DNA of 64,000 nt, taken from the NCBI RefSeq assembly GCF_002968285.2, contig NZ_CP134400.1:868001-932000 (forward strand), in the 5' to 3' direction. The DNA comes from Mycobacterium sp. ITM-2016-00318. Lineage in GTDB: Bacteria; Actinomycetota; Actinomycetes; Mycobacteriales; Mycobacteriaceae. A program made the translations under genes and the position numbers. Positions 1 to 12,132 of this stretch are shown here, piece by piece. The notes under the pieces were generated by a model. That model had not been told where the DNA came from. It saw nothing but the letters and a program-made list of their open reading frames with translations, and did not search any database. The number at the start of each line of letters is the position of its first letter. The stretch's first letter is position 1.

Positions 1-1
1 G

Positions 2-1375
2 GCCGAGGCTGGGCTAGAAGCAGCGGTGCAGGCGATGGATGTCGATGAGCTGCGTGACCTGGTGATGACACTTGCGCAGCGCGATGACGGGGTGCGCCGC
101 GTGCTGGAGATTCGCGCCACGACAGCGGCAGGTGACGACACGCACGCCAAAGCCGAGCTGGAGGCCTACGTGCGAAACACGTTGGCGTTCCGCGGCTTTG
201 TCGACTACCGACGTTCCTTTGAGGTCGCGGAAGCGGCCAGTGACATGCTCGACGAACTCGAAAACCACCTGAACAGTGGCGCCGCCGAACTCGTCCGGCC
301 GGCATTGCTGCGCGCAGTAACCCGGTTGCGCAAGATCATCGAGCACGTTGACGACTCCTCGGGCTCGATCGGTGATCAATGCCAGCGCGCCGCCGACCTC
401 TACGCGCGGGCCTGCCGGCTGGGTGAGCCCGACCCCGTCAAACTCGCGACGTGGCTCGTGAAATTCCGCGCTGACTCGCCGGGGTGGCCGACCCTGGGCT
501 TAGCGGACTTCATCGACTGTTTCGACGAGCAGGCACTCGGTGCGTACCGCCGGGCGGTGGCGGCCCTGGATCGAAAGCTCGCAGATCGTGATCAATGGGG
601 GCGGTTCGAAGTCGACGCAATGCTGCTGGAGCTCGCCGATCACGACGGCGATGTCGACCGGGCCGTCCACTTACTCAGTGAGCGGGAACACCCGCAGTAC
701 GGGGCGATCGTCAACCGGTTACGCGCAGCCGGACGCACAGAGGATGCGGTGGCATGGATCGACCGCGCAGTTGCCGAGGGACGAGTCACCAGTCATGGTG
801 CTGGCAACGCATACTGGCTGAGCCCAGACGACGTCGCCGCGACCTATCAGGGACTGGGCCGGATCGACGATGCGGTCGGTGTCCTTCGCGCCGACTTCAT
901 GCGGCAGCCGTCGGTCTCCACCTATCGAGTCCTACTCGATTTCGCTGTCGGCATCGACCGTGCCGACACCGAACGCACCTGGGCCTTCGGCCACGCGCGG
1001 CAACTTGCGGCGTCTGACCGCTTCGCGGCCGGCGCGGTCCTGGTCCAGCTTTGTCTGAGCGAGGGTGATGTCGATGCCGCGTGGCAGGTCGCCGACCGTT
1101 ATGGCCCTGGCTGGGCGTGGCGAGAACTGGCCGACCGAGGCGCCGAGGCTCGGCCGGTCAAAGCCGCAGACCTGTACCGGCCGCAGCTTGAAAAGGATCT
1201 GCGGCACCCCAACTCCAAGCTTTATCCTGACATCGCCGACACGCTGGTGACGATGGCCGATCTCTACGAACGAGGCGGTCGCAGTGCCGATTTCGCGTCG
1301 TTCATCGCGCAGATCCGCCACGACTACGGTAGGCGACCCTCGCTGATGAAGGCGCTAGACGCGAAGGGGCTCTGA
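2..1375 (+). CDS. SWIM zinc-finger family protein, C-terminal part (5' end outside window)
   Basis: The reading frame is open to the left window edge, so this is the 3' part of a longer gene; the GTG at 26 is only an internal candidate start. The visible part (about 457 residues) is mostly helical. It begins with an acidic stretch (MDVDELRDLVMTLAQRD) and ends in RRPSLMKALDAKGL. From memory, this layout matches the region after the SWIM zinc finger in actinobacterial SWIM-family proteins, where repeated helices follow the finger. The CxCx(n)CxH finger itself would lie upstream and cannot be seen. Function is unknown; SWIM fingers are thought to bind DNA or protein. The gene stands alone, and decayed sequence follows it. 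Confidence 0.6.
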   Translation, partial: AEAGLEAAVQAMDVDELRDLVMTLAQRDDGVRRVLEIRATTAAGDDTHAKAELEAYVRNTLAFRGFVDYRRSFEVAEAASDMLDELENHLNSGAAELVRPALLRAVTRLRKIIEHVDDSSGSIGDQCQRAADLYARACRLGEPDPVKLATWLVKFRADSPGWPTLGLADFIDCFDEQALGAYRRAVAALDRKLADRDQWGRFEVDAMLLELADHDGDVDRAVHLLSEREHPQYGAIVNRLRAAGRTEDAVAWIDRAVAEGRVTSHGAGNAYWLSPDDVAATYQGLGRIDDAVGVLRADFMRQPSVSTYRVLLDFAVGIDRADTERTWAFGHARQLAASDRFAAGAVLVQLCLSEGDVDAAWQVADRYGPGWAWRELADRGAEARPVKAADLYRPQLEKDLRHPNSKLYPDIADTLVTMADLYERGGRSADFASFIAQIRHDYGRRPSLMKALDAKGL

Positions 1376-1480
1376 ACGGAGGGCGGCATTGCCACTGGCC
1401 GTGAGTACCGTCCGCGATATGAGTGAGAAAGCCGAGCACACACGGCCAAATAGATCCGACGTGACGAGCGGCGGGCGAAG

Positions 1481-2551
1481 ATGCGCAACGGGAAAGGTTC
1501 TGCCGACACGACGTTCAGGGACGCGTTACGTCGTGCCCTGGGGCGGCATCCACTCGGCCTGCTCAGCATCGCCAGCATGATGATCCATGTGGCGAAACCT
1601 GATCGCTCACATCGCCGGCGTGTGATGCCAATTATCTCGATCAGATCCTGGCTGGCTTGATCGAGACGCGGAATCGGGAGACGACCTCGCTGTTGGCCGT
1701 CATCGCCGAGCTCCTCGTCGACGATCCGGAGCCGCAACTCCGGTGCCGACGCGAAGTGGCTGAACGAGGCGAGCATCTGCCGCGGTGGATCGGACCCCTG
1801 TCGCGGGTCGAGGTCTACCGCGCGGTGCGCAGAGCCTACGTGTTTGGCGACGTCGACGAACTCGTGATCGGTATGCGACTCGCCGGTGGGTATGAGCTGA
1901 GTTTCGCCGTCCGGATTGATCACAACATGTCGTCGAGCGATGTCGACGCCGGAGCGGTCAAGGGTCCGATCGACGACGTGCTGGCGCGAGTAGCCGATCT
2001 AGCAGCGATACTTCTGTTTTCGACATGGCCCTGACTGATGCGCGGGCGTGGATTGAGGATGCGCTCAACAAGCCGACATCAATCCCCAAGACTGAGACCT
2101 GGCCGCTCTACCGTGCGCTCATTCGGTGGCTGGTGGATCGACTGCCAGAGTGCGGTGAACACCGGTCACCTGCAGGGAACTCGGGGTCGCACGAGAAGCT
2201 CTGCAATGCGTTCTTCGCGACCAGTTCGCAGCGCCGTTCACCGACTCCGACCATCGGGAGCCGCTGCTGGAGCTCTTCGAGACGGGTACGGGTGACCCAT
2301 TGCGATGGAGCGCAGCCCGCGTCGAACGGGCAATCGGCAACACGCCCTACCTCGCGGAGAGTTTTCCGTTGGAGGTGATGCTGGACACTCCAGATCTGCT
2401 GCGTGCGTTCATCCCATTCGCGCACGCGCAGAGCGGAATACGAGAGGCACTGACGTCGCGAACACTTGCTGCGATCGACGAGCTGCGGACGAGCTACAAG
2501 CGGGAAGTGTTGTGGGAGGCCGACTACTGGTGGCTCGATGATGCGGTTTGA
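1481..2551 (+). pseudogene. Decayed mycobacterial hypothetical protein gene with three frame changes
   Basis: A single ~350-residue protein can be followed only by changing frame. It starts near the ATG at 1481 (MRNGKGSADTTFRDALRRAL), shifts near 1600-1625 to a frame running to the TGA at 2034 (…YLDQILAGLIETRNRE…), shifts again at 2025-2034 (LTDARAWIEDAL), and again near 2145-2180. The last part ends LWEADYWWLDDAV at 2551. Segments such as DPLRWS and LLRAFIPFAH followed by LTSRTLAAID resemble an uncharacterised mycobacterial family I recall, in which they form one chain. Sequence errors could mimic one shift, but three make decay more likely. No function can be given. Confidence 0.55.
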
Positions 2552-2560
2552 GCGCCATTT

Positions 2561-2591
2561 AAATGTCGGACCCCGCTGCGATGATGGGGTT
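2561..2591 (+). repeat. Conserved 31-bp leader upstream of DUF222/HNH gene, copy 1
   Basis: The 31 bases before the start codon begin AAATGTCGGACC and match the leader of the second DUF222 gene (34373-34403) almost base for base, at exactly the same distance from the ATG. Similarity also continues past the stop codon, so the repeat unit is larger than the coding sequence, as in the REP13E12 family. The conserved leader probably carries the expression signals. Confidence 0.6.
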
Positions 2592-3839
2592 ATGTCTTCG
2601 ATAGCGGCTCCTGACGCCACGGCGGTGCGTCCTAAAGACCGTCTGGAGGTGTTGTTTGAGGAGTTGTCGGAGTTGGCCGGTCAGCGTAACGCGATTGATG
2701 GGCGCATAGTGGAGATCGCGGCAGAGATGGATGACAACGGGTTGTGGGGTATGACCGGCGCGCGTTCGGTCGCTGGTTTGGTGGCGTGGAAGACCGGTTC
2801 GTCTCCGGCCAACGCGCACACCATTGCTGCCATCGCTAACCGGTCAGCGGAGTTTCCCCGTTGCGTGCAGGGCTTGCGGGAGGGCCGGCTGTCGCTGGAT
2901 CAGGTCGGCGTGATCGCCGAGCGGGCGGCTGAGGGTTCTGATGAGCATTATGCGGCGCTGGCCGAGGTGGCTACGGTCAGCCAGCTGCGCACCGCGATCA
3001 AGCTCGAGCCGCGCCCAGAAGTCGATCCGCGACCCCAACGGGAACGGGCGATCACCAAAACCACCGACGGGCACACCACCACCTGGCGGATCACCCTGCC
3101 CAAGCTCGAGGCGGCGAAATTCGATGCGGCGCTGCAATCACACCAGGATGCGTTGATCGCCGAGTGGAAACGTGATCACGACGACGACCGGCGCTCACCG
3201 AATCGACCGCCGCTACCCGGCACGGTCGAGGCGCTCCTGCGCCTGGTCGAGGCCGGGTGGGACGCCGACGCCGCCCGCCGCCCACACGGGCAACACACCA
3301 CGGTGGTGGTCCACCTCGATGTCGAGCAGCGTGCTGCTGTGCTGCATCTGGGTCCGCTGCTCACCGATTCCGAGCGTCGGTATCTGACCTGTGATGCCAT
3401 CTGCGAGGTCTGGTTCGAACGTGCCGGGCAGGTCATTGGCTCGGGCCGATCGACGCGGGTGATCAACCGGCGGCTTCGTCGTGCCCTCGAGCATCGCCAT
3501 CCCACGTGTGCGGTGCCCGGCTGCGGCGCCACCCGTGGTCTGCACGCCCATCACATCCGCCATTGGGAAGATGGCGGAGCAACCGAGTTGCACAACCTGG
3601 TGCTGGTCTGCCCCTATCACCATCGGCAGCACCATCGAGGGGTCATCACCATCACCGGACCCGCGCACACCCTGACCGTCACCGACAGCGAGGGACGACA
3701 ACTCAGCCCGGGATCGCTCGCCCGTCCACCAACGAAACCCCCGCCGGCTGTGCCGCCCTATCGAGGGCCCACCGGTGAGCGCGCAGACTGGTGGTGGTAC
3801 GACCCCTTCCAACCCCAACCACCACCAACAAACAACTGA
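2592..3839 (+). CDS. DUF222 / HNH endonuclease signature protein (13E12 repeat family), copy 1
   Basis: A 415-residue protein with an N-terminal helical DUF222 region (about residues 15-260) and a C-terminal HNH nuclease domain. The nuclease shows CAVPGCG, then HAHHIRHWEDGG, then LVCPYHHRQHH, giving the expected Cys and His metal and catalytic ligands. The C-terminal tail is Pro-rich. The ATG at 2592 is chosen because the paralogue at 34404 has the same length and an aligned start; an ORF extension back to 2466 has no counterpart. Members of this family are multicopy in mycobacteria, and in M. tuberculosis one (REP13E12) serves as the phiRv1 attachment site. The protein's activity is not established. 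Confidence 0.88.
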   Translation: MSSIAAPDATAVRPKDRLEVLFEELSELAGQRNAIDGRIVEIAAEMDDNGLWGMTGARSVAGLVAWKTGSSPANAHTIAAIANRSAEFPRCVQGLREGRLSLDQVGVIAERAAEGSDEHYAALAEVATVSQLRTAIKLEPRPEVDPRPQRERAITKTTDGHTTTWRITLPKLEAAKFDAALQSHQDALIAEWKRDHDDDRRSPNRPPLPGTVEALLRLVEAGWDADAARRPHGQHTTVVVHLDVEQRAAVLHLGPLLTDSERRYLTCDAICEVWFERAGQVIGSGRSTRVINRRLRRALEHRHPTCAVPGCGATRGLHAHHIRHWEDGGATELHNLVLVCPYHHRQHHRGVITITGPAHTLTVTDSEGRQLSPGSLARPPTKPPPAVPPYRGPTGERADWWWYDPFQPQPPPTNN

Positions 3840-4149
3840 GCGCCGGCCGCGTTCCACGAGCGGCAGAACCCGTTGTAGCGCAGAATATCTCTTGGCATCG
3901 TGTCGGGCGATGGGTCTGACCTTTCACCCGTCGAACTCGCCGTCGGCCGAGGCTCAGCGCGACCTCACGACGTATCTAGATCAAGCCACGTCGGCGGTCA
4001 TCGGTCACGGCTCGAACCAATTGCTACGTGTTTCGCATCTGGTGGGCATCGAGGTCGCCAGTGCACTGCGCCGCCACGTCTTCCCCGCGCGCTGACACCC
4101 GGTGACGCTCAACGCCGCCTGTGCGTCGTTTGAAAGCAGCGGCTTCACA
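3840..4149. other. Intergenic remnant region
   Basis: The first ~50 bases resemble the sequence after the second DUF222 gene (from 35652), so the repeat unit ends here. A plus-strand frame at 3910-4095 could encode 61 residues starting MGLTFHPSN, but it has no convincing ribosome site or recognisable domain and lies in a mosaic of broken genes. Nothing else could be supported. Confidence 0.35.
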
Positions 4150-6488
<2,339 letters not shown>

Positions 6489-7178
6489 CCAACACACCCT
6501 CGCCGTCCGGGCCGGGTCAGTATCCCGCGCTGCTCACTTCGTGGGAGTGGGCCTCCCACATCACATGTGGGCCGCAGTGCGGCGCGCCGCCGGGATGTTT
6601 GGGTGCGGTTTGGCCGGAGTACCGTGTCACCGCCAGATTGATTGCGGCCCAGAAGAAGTGGACCGGACTCACCTTGCCGATGAACCGCGACCGGAACATC
6701 TCGAAAGACGCGCTTCATCTGCACCAGCGCCAGCCAGAAATTGTGCGCTTGATCGCCGTCATACGCGATGTGTTGTCGATCGGTGTCGAACGGAATCGCT
6801 TCGGGAATCTCGACCGCATGGTCCAGATCTCGGTGGACACACCCAGTTCGTCGAGCGCAGCCATGACGTTGCGGTAGAAATCACCCATTGGTCCCGGCTG
6901 CAAGGCCACGGCGCGCCTGTCCCCGCCGGTGGTGGTGACGATCAGTTGGTGGTCGATGAAGTCGAAATCGATCGAGAAGCCTCTGTCGCCGTGGGGTATC
7001 AAACCGTAGTCAGACCGCGTGCCGACACGTACAGCACAACGTTCCACCTGTGGCTCATCAGCGGTGTGTTCGCCAGTCGCACCTTCCCGACGACCTGCGT
7101 CATCAGGTGAAGGGTGTCGCGGGTTTCGACCCACTGGGCCACCGGAAGTCCAGGCCATACCAAAGCGGACTCGGACAT
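6489..7178 (-). pseudogene. Decayed DUF5996 gene (copy of the gene at 35791-36696)
   Basis: The minus strand starts well: an ATG at 7178 after GAAGAGG gives MSESALVWPGLPVAQW, closely matching the intact paralogue. A one-base shift after ARGLTT moves the frame to GLIPHGDRGFSIDFDFIDHQ, and a further disruption follows EIWTM. Later pieces (KVSPVHFFWAAINLAVTRYSG, CGPHVMWEAHSHEVSSAGY) are in other frames. The 3' end stops right at the rpfB stop codon, so roughly 90 C-terminal residues are missing. Both damage types show a dead copy. Confidence 0.8.
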
Positions 7179-7331
7179 GTGTACCTCTTCGTGGATCTGA
7201 GGCCCACAGGATCAACAGTGGTGCTCGCGACCATCACGATCACATTTCGCACCGCCGTTCCGGGGTTATCGCACCGCTGATGGTGATGGAATCGGTGACT
7301 AGAGGACGTCAGAGCAGGGCGGGATGACCAG
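7179..7331. other. Intergenic region upstream of the DUF4190 / GTPase operon
   Basis: About 150 bases between the decayed DUF5996 gene and the first DUF4190 gene. It must contain the promoter for the rightward operon if the cluster is transcribed as a unit. I could not pick a -10/-35 pair with confidence. The stretch GGGCGGG a few bases before the ATG at 7332 can serve as ribosome site. Confidence 0.3.
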
Positions 7332-8042
7332 ATGACGCACGGCGGGTATGGGGGCGGCCAGCCCGACCCGTTCGGTTCGGACCCCTTCGGTGGTCCGCCG
7401 AGCACCCAGGGGTACATGCCGCCGCTCACCCCCGGCTCACCGCCTGTGACAGGGCGGGTCTTCCCGCCGTCTGGTCGGCCAAGCGGTGAGGTCAACAAGT
7501 TCGCGACGTTGTCGATCGTGTTCGCGTTCGTGTTCGCCCCTGTCGGCGCGGTACTGGGCCACATCGCACTCTCGCAGATCAAACGCAGCGGGCAACGCGG
7601 TCGTGAACGAGCGATAGTCGGCCTCACCATCTCGTACGTGATCATCGTGCTGGCGGTGATTGCGCTGGTGATCTGGCTTCTGACCGCCAACTCCTCCGAG
7701 TCACCTTCGTCGCCCGGTGAGACGACGGCGACGCCGAGGACGACACCACGCGCTTCGCCGCCACCCCCGCGCACCACGGTTTTCACGCCGCCCCCGGCCC
7801 AGCGGCCGACGGTCACCGTGGAGCAGCTGCGGGTAGGCGACTGCGCCGAGGTCCAGCAGACGCAGCCGGACCCCACCAGAGGGCCCGAAACGAACGTCAT
7901 TCTCATTTTTCCGGTGCGCTGCGAGGTCCGCGACGGTGTATTTCGGGTAGACCAGATCTTGTCGACCAGTGCATGCCCTGGGCAGACACTGTTCAACAAG
8001 CAAGAAACGGTATTTGCATGCATCTCGGATTTCCGAGGCTGA
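7332..8042 (+). CDS. DUF4190 membrane protein with C-terminal extracytoplasmic domain (paralogue 1)
   Basis: 236 residues. A Gly/Pro-rich cytoplasmic N-terminus with DPFGSDPFGG is followed by the DUF4190 core: a first membrane segment (FATLSIVFAFVFAPVGAVLG), the signature HIALSQIKRSGQRGRERAIVG and a second segment (ISYVIIVLAVIALVIWLL). A Pro/Thr linker leads to an ~80-residue outer domain with a VGDCAEV motif and four Cys that could form disulfides. GDCxxV domains of this kind occur on many actinobacterial membrane proteins, and their ligands are unknown. It is first in a run of three small membrane-protein genes before the vWA gene. Confidence 0.75.
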   Translation: MTHGGYGGGQPDPFGSDPFGGPPSTQGYMPPLTPGSPPVTGRVFPPSGRPSGEVNKFATLSIVFAFVFAPVGAVLGHIALSQIKRSGQRGRERAIVGLTISYVIIVLAVIALVIWLLTANSSESPSSPGETTATPRTTPRASPPPPRTTVFTPPPAQRPTVTVEQLRVGDCAEVQQTQPDPTRGPETNVILIFPVRCEVRDGVFRVDQILSTSACPGQTLFNKQETVFACISDFRG

Positions 8043-8162
8043 TGATGATGATGAGGTTGTGTTCACTGACTGGCCTTAGTCGCGTGTACCGCGGGCGCAC
8101 GCTCGCGGGTCGCTGGCCTGCAGCGCGGGGTCGGCCAAGCCCGCCGCCGACGGGGGGCTCTG

Positions 8163-8846
8163 ATGCAGCCCACCGGTAATCCGTTCGAGCCGCAGTCGGT
8201 GGATCCGTTCGGGACACCATACGCAGGCGCGTCCGCGCCACCGAGCGTGCCTCCGTTCGGGCACGGGCCTCGGATGGGTGCCCCCTACGGAGCACCGCCG
8301 TCGGCCGACTACAACACCTTCGCGGTGCTGTCGCCGATTTTCGCGGTGGTGGTACCGCCTGCCGGCGTGGTGCTGGGGCACCTGGCTTTGCCGCAGATCC
8401 GGCGCTCCGGCGAGCGGGGGCGCAAGGCTGCGATCGCCGGACTGGTGATCGGCTATCTGATGTGCCTGGTGCTGATCGCCGCCCTCATCTGGTGGTTGTC
8501 GAGTGATTCGGACTCCGGCGACGCGACCGCCGCGCCCTCGTCGAGCGCCCCTTATCAGGTGCCGCCGGCTCCGCCGCGACCCTCGACGGTGACCTCGGTG
8601 GCCCCGCCGCCCACCGTTCCGCGGATAAAGCTCGACCTCGCCACGGTGCCGATCGGCACCTGTGTGGAGATCCAGCTGCGCAACGACGAAGGCAACGACG
8701 CGTTGGATCTGTTCAAGGTCGACTGCGCGCACAAGGAAGGGGTGTACACCGTCACCACGCGGGTCCCCGCCAGCTACGAATGCCGTTCCGTCTACGTCGC
8801 CGCGCCGCCCGACCGCTCCTTCGCCCTGTGCCTGAACCCGTACTGA
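8163..8846 (+). CDS. DUF4190 membrane protein with C-terminal extracytoplasmic domain (paralogue 2)
   Basis: 227 residues with the same plan as its upstream neighbour: a Pro-rich N-terminus with FGTPYAG, DUF4190 core (FAVLSPIFAVVVPPAGVVLG, HLALPQIRRSGERGRKAAIAG, second membrane segment LMCLVLIAALIWWL), a Ser/Pro linker and an outer domain with IGTCVEI and three Cys. The outer domains of the two paralogues have diverged while the core is conserved, suggesting a shared membrane anchor with different external parts. The 120-base gap before it contains no other gene. Confidence 0.75.
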   Translation: MQPTGNPFEPQSVDPFGTPYAGASAPPSVPPFGHGPRMGAPYGAPPSADYNTFAVLSPIFAVVVPPAGVVLGHLALPQIRRSGERGRKAAIAGLVIGYLMCLVLIAALIWWLSSDSDSGDATAAPSSSAPYQVPPAPPRPSTVTSVAPPPTVPRIKLDLATVPIGTCVEIQLRNDEGNDALDLFKVDCAHKEGVYTVTTRVPASYECRSVYVAAPPDRSFALCLNPY

Positions 8847-8892
8847 TGCCGATGAACATCCTCGCAGCGACCACCCACCAGCGAAGGCGGGG

Positions 8893-9447
8893 GTGATCGA
8901 CGTGGGTCAACCCAATCCGTTCGACTTCAGCGACTTCGGCCCGCCCTCCGGGAGTCCCACGCCGCCGCGAACCGGCGCGGATTCGCCATCGCCGCGGGGT
9001 GCCGACTTCTCCACCGGCTTCGATCCCTGGGCGAACCAGCCGAAGACACAGCCGCACGTGCGACGCCAGGACGCCTTCGGTCAGGCGAGCGAGCGGGACG
9101 CCTTCGGTGGGGCGATCACGGCGGGGACGTTGGCGACCGCCGGGCCACCGCTGAAGTGGTTCGGCGTGGCGCTGCTGATGGCCGCGGCTGGGGTGGTCCT
9201 GGCCCTCGTCAGCGCCACCGGCGGTGGCGGCGTGTTCGCGCCCGCGCTGGCGGGCTGGCTTCTGGCGGGGCCCCTCGCGATCGGCGCACTGGCGGTCTAC
9301 ACCCGGGTCGACACCCGCCGTCGCAGCGAGTCGATCTACTCGGCGCCGCGGTGGGCGTCGAGGTTGTACTGGGCGGTGCTGGTCGTGTGTCTGGTGGGCA
9401 TCGCATTGGGTGCGTGGCAGATCGCTCTGTGGGCGGGCAGGCAGTAG
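8893..9447 (+). CDS. Hypothetical membrane protein of the GTPase/tubulin-like operon
   Basis: 184 residues, GTG start. The ~85-residue N-terminus is Pro/Asp-rich with repeated DPW and DAFG motifs, like the tails of the DUF4190 neighbours. Three hydrophobic segments follow: FGVALLMAAAGVVLALVSAT, APALAGWLLAGPLAIGALAVY and LYWAVLVVCLVGIALGAWQIAL, with a positive loop (RVDTRRRSE) between the second and third. I recognise no family. Its stop codon directly abuts the ATG of the vWA gene, so the two are almost certainly translated together. Confidence 0.65.
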   Translation: MIDVGQPNPFDFSDFGPPSGSPTPPRTGADSPSPRGADFSTGFDPWANQPKTQPHVRRQDAFGQASERDAFGGAITAGTLATAGPPLKWFGVALLMAAAGVVLALVSATGGGGVFAPALAGWLLAGPLAIGALAVYTRVDTRRRSESIYSAPRWASRLYWAVLVVCLVGIALGAWQIALWAGRQ

Positions 9448-12132
9448 ATGTCTGTGTCACCGCGAATCCTACTGCAGGTCAAGCGTATTGGCCTGCTGGC
9501 ACAGTTCTTCGCCGTCGCGCTGATGATCGCGGCGCTGGCCGGCTGGTCGATTCCGTCGGCGCACGCCGAGCCGGCCGGCGGCGGCGCGAAGCGCTTCGGC
9601 GCCTGCCTGGCCTCGCAGAAGGCCGGCGATCTGGTGCTGTTGTTCGACGAGTCGAGCAGCCTGCAGGGCACCGATCCGCAGGCAGCCCGGGTGCAGGCGG
9701 CGCGCTACCTGCTGCAGACGCTGGGCAGATACGCCGATCGGGTCGGTGCGAATCTCGACGTCGCCACCTCCGGGTTCTCCGAATCATATACGCGCGAACA
9801 GGATTGGACGAAGCTGACCGGGTCGACGGCTGACCAGGTGGGTGCGCAGCTGTCGAGCATCGCCACCAAGAACACCGGTATCGACACCGACTACTGGCTG
9901 GCGCTCGACGGGGCACGCCAGGAGTTGGCGTCGCGCGGGCAAGGGCCCAACGGCGGGCAGCGCTGCCAAGCGATCGCATGGTTCTCCGACGGCAAGATCG
10001 ATTTCACGTCGCGGGCGACGTCCAAGCCCTACGCCGACGGGGTCACACTCGACAGCCCGAGCGGTGTCGCCGACACCACCAAACGGGCCGTGGAGTCGAT
10101 CTGCCGGCCGGGCGGCGTCGCCGACCAGCTGCGCAGCAGCAACATCGTCATGCTGGGAATCGGTCTGGGCGCCAACAAGACACCCGGCGACTTCGACGTG
10201 ATGTCGGCGATAAGCACCGCCCGCGGACTCAACGGCATGGCGTGCGGAGAGATCACTGATCCGATACCGGGTGACTTCTATCCCGTCTCCAACATCGACG
10301 ACATGCTGTTCGGGTTCGACGCGCTCAACCCGGACCCCGGCACCACCGGGCAAGCCCCGGTCTGCCAGCTGCGGGTGTGCCCGGAGGCGCGGCACAACTT
10401 CACGTTGGACCGCTCGATCAAGTCGGTGGACATCCTCGGTTCCGGCGGAGTAGCCGGTGTGGTGCCCTATCTGATCTCGCCGTCGGGCAAGACGTTGGAA
10501 CTGCCCAAGAAGGACGGCCGCAACACCGCCGACCTGGACGGCGTGCCGGTGACGTATGAGTGGCGATCCGATTCAGCGCAGACCATTTCGCTGCAGAACA
10601 CCGGGGGCCCGCAGTGGCCGGGCCAATGGGCGGTCGTCTACGTCGACACCACCGGTCAGCACCCCGACGCCGTATCGCGGGTGAGCATCCACATCACCAC
10701 CGACATCTTTCCGGCGCTTAGCAACGCCGACAAAACGCCGTGGCGCAGCGGGCAGGTGGTCAAGGCCTTGACGTTCGGTCTCGTCGACGGATCGGGCAAG
10801 CCCATGCAGCCGACCGTCCTCGCGGGGACCGCGACCATGTCGGCGGCGCTGGCGCCCGATGGCGCGGCGCCCATCCCGCTCCTGGACTCCGTGGCCAAAG
10901 CCGACATCGCCAACCCGGTCGACGCCGACCTGACGAAGGTCAATCCCGGGCAGGCGAAGCTGCGAATGTCGTTGGTGATCACCACCGCGCCGGCGACCGA
11001 CCCATCAGGCGCGCAGATCGCGCCCGGCACCCAGCTGTCACCCCAGGACGTCGAGGTCCCCGTGCAGATCCTGCCCAAGCTCGGCCTGCCGGCGCCGGGC
11101 GAGCGGATCGATTTCGGCACCGTGCAAGCGGCCAAGGGCGCGACCGCGTCGCTCAACATCACCGGCCCGGGCTGCGCCTGGATCGCCGACACGGATGGCG
11201 CCAAGGTGGCGGCCGCGCCCGATGACATCGGCACCGCGCGGCTGTCCTCCACCACGAACTCCGCGCAGACCTGTGCGAAGGTGCAGGCCGGCCAGACCGG
11301 GAAGCTGTCGGTGACGCTGCGCACCGACCGCGACGGACAAGGCGGGCTGACCGGAACGGTGCCGATACATGTTGCGGCGCTTGACAACCCGGGCGATGCA
11401 CAGGTCGTCGACGTTCCGTTCGTCGCGTCACTGATCAAGCCGTTGAACACCACCAACTTCGTGCTGGTGTTCCTGGCCGCGCTCCTGCTGGGCCCGGGGA
11501 TCCCGCTGGCCCTGCTGTACGCGGCGAAGTGGTGGGTCAGCAAGATCCCCGACACGCCGATGCTGGCCGACCGGTTCCCGGTCGAGGTGAACGACGATGT
11601 GGTACTGCGCGACGGGGAACCGTTCACGCTGGCCGACACCGACCTGATCCGGCCCGTGCCCGGCCTGGCCGGGGGCGCTCGCAAAGTCTCGGTGCAGGGT
11701 GTCACGCTGAGCACGACCGTCGGCCGCAGCCCGTTCGGCCCCGGCTATGTGACCGTCGACGCCGACGGTCTGGTCAGTGTGGGTTCGGCGCTGCCTGCAA
11801 CCGACCGCAGCGGACTGCGCGCCGTGCTGCCGCTGGCCGTGCACAACAAGTGGGTGGTCCTGCACGATCCCAGCGGACCGGCGAACGTCGCCGATGTGCT
11901 GCTGCTGGTCGGCGGACGCACCGACACCGCGGCGCGTGAGCGGCTCTACGAAGACGTCGGCCGTCGACTGCCCGAGCTGCTCAACGGGCTGCGGTTGCGG
12001 GCGGTTGAAGCCGGGCTCGCGGTTTCGGATGACGAAGCGCGACAAGCGGTTTCGCCGTTCGGCGAACCCGCGAAGGGTGCGTCGGCGGCCCATGACCCAG
12101 ATCCATTCGACCCGTTCAGGGAAGGAAACTGA
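9448..12132 (+). CDS. Secreted/membrane-anchored vWA domain protein
   Basis: 894 residues. A signal peptide (about 1-40, ending IPSAHA) is followed by a von Willebrand A domain starting near residue 60. Its metal site DESSS (Asp67, Ser69, Ser71) fits the DxSxS rule. A long extracytoplasmic middle with beta-rich segments follows; then comes a membrane helix near 670-695 (FVLVFLAALLLGPGIPLALL) and a ~200-residue cytoplasmic domain. The topology places the metal-dependent binding domain outside and a separate domain inside, where the tubulin-like and GTPase products would be. The C-terminus again carries a DPFDPF motif. vWA domains bind protein partners through the metal; the partner here is unknown. 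Confidence 0.8.
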   Translation: MSVSPRILLQVKRIGLLAQFFAVALMIAALAGWSIPSAHAEPAGGGAKRFGACLASQKAGDLVLLFDESSSLQGTDPQAARVQAARYLLQTLGRYADRVGANLDVATSGFSESYTREQDWTKLTGSTADQVGAQLSSIATKNTGIDTDYWLALDGARQELASRGQGPNGGQRCQAIAWFSDGKIDFTSRATSKPYADGVTLDSPSGVADTTKRAVESICRPGGVADQLRSSNIVMLGIGLGANKTPGDFDVMSAISTARGLNGMACGEITDPIPGDFYPVSNIDDMLFGFDALNPDPGTTGQAPVCQLRVCPEARHNFTLDRSIKSVDILGSGGVAGVVPYLISPSGKTLELPKKDGRNTADLDGVPVTYEWRSDSAQTISLQNTGGPQWPGQWAVVYVDTTGQHPDAVSRVSIHITTDIFPALSNADKTPWRSGQVVKALTFGLVDGSGKPMQPTVLAGTATMSAALAPDGAAPIPLLDSVAKADIANPVDADLTKVNPGQAKLRMSLVITTAPATDPSGAQIAPGTQLSPQDVEVPVQILPKLGLPAPGERIDFGTVQAAKGATASLNITGPGCAWIADTDGAKVAAAPDDIGTARLSSTTNSAQTCAKVQAGQTGKLSVTLRTDRDGQGGLTGTVPIHVAALDNPGDAQVVDVPFVASLIKPLNTTNFVLVFLAALLLGPGIPLALLYAAKWWVSKIPDTPMLADRFPVEVNDDVVLRDGEPFTLADTDLIRPVPGLAGGARKVSVQGVTLSTTVGRSPFGPGYVTVDADGLVSVGSALPATDRSGLRAVLPLAVHNKWVVLHDPSGPANVADVLLLVGGRTDTAARERLYEDVGRRLPELLNGLRLRAVEAGLAVSDDEARQAVSPFGEPAKGASAAHDPDPFDPFREGN

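Noticed and set aside
2466..2591. N-terminal extension of the first DUF222 protein
   Set aside because: Absent from the equal-length paralogue, and it overlaps the decayed gene upstream; the repeated leader marks 2592 as the start.
3910..4095. 61-codon frame beginning MGLTFHPSN
   Set aside because: No ribosome site, no family and lies among gene fragments; mentioned only in the intergenic entry.
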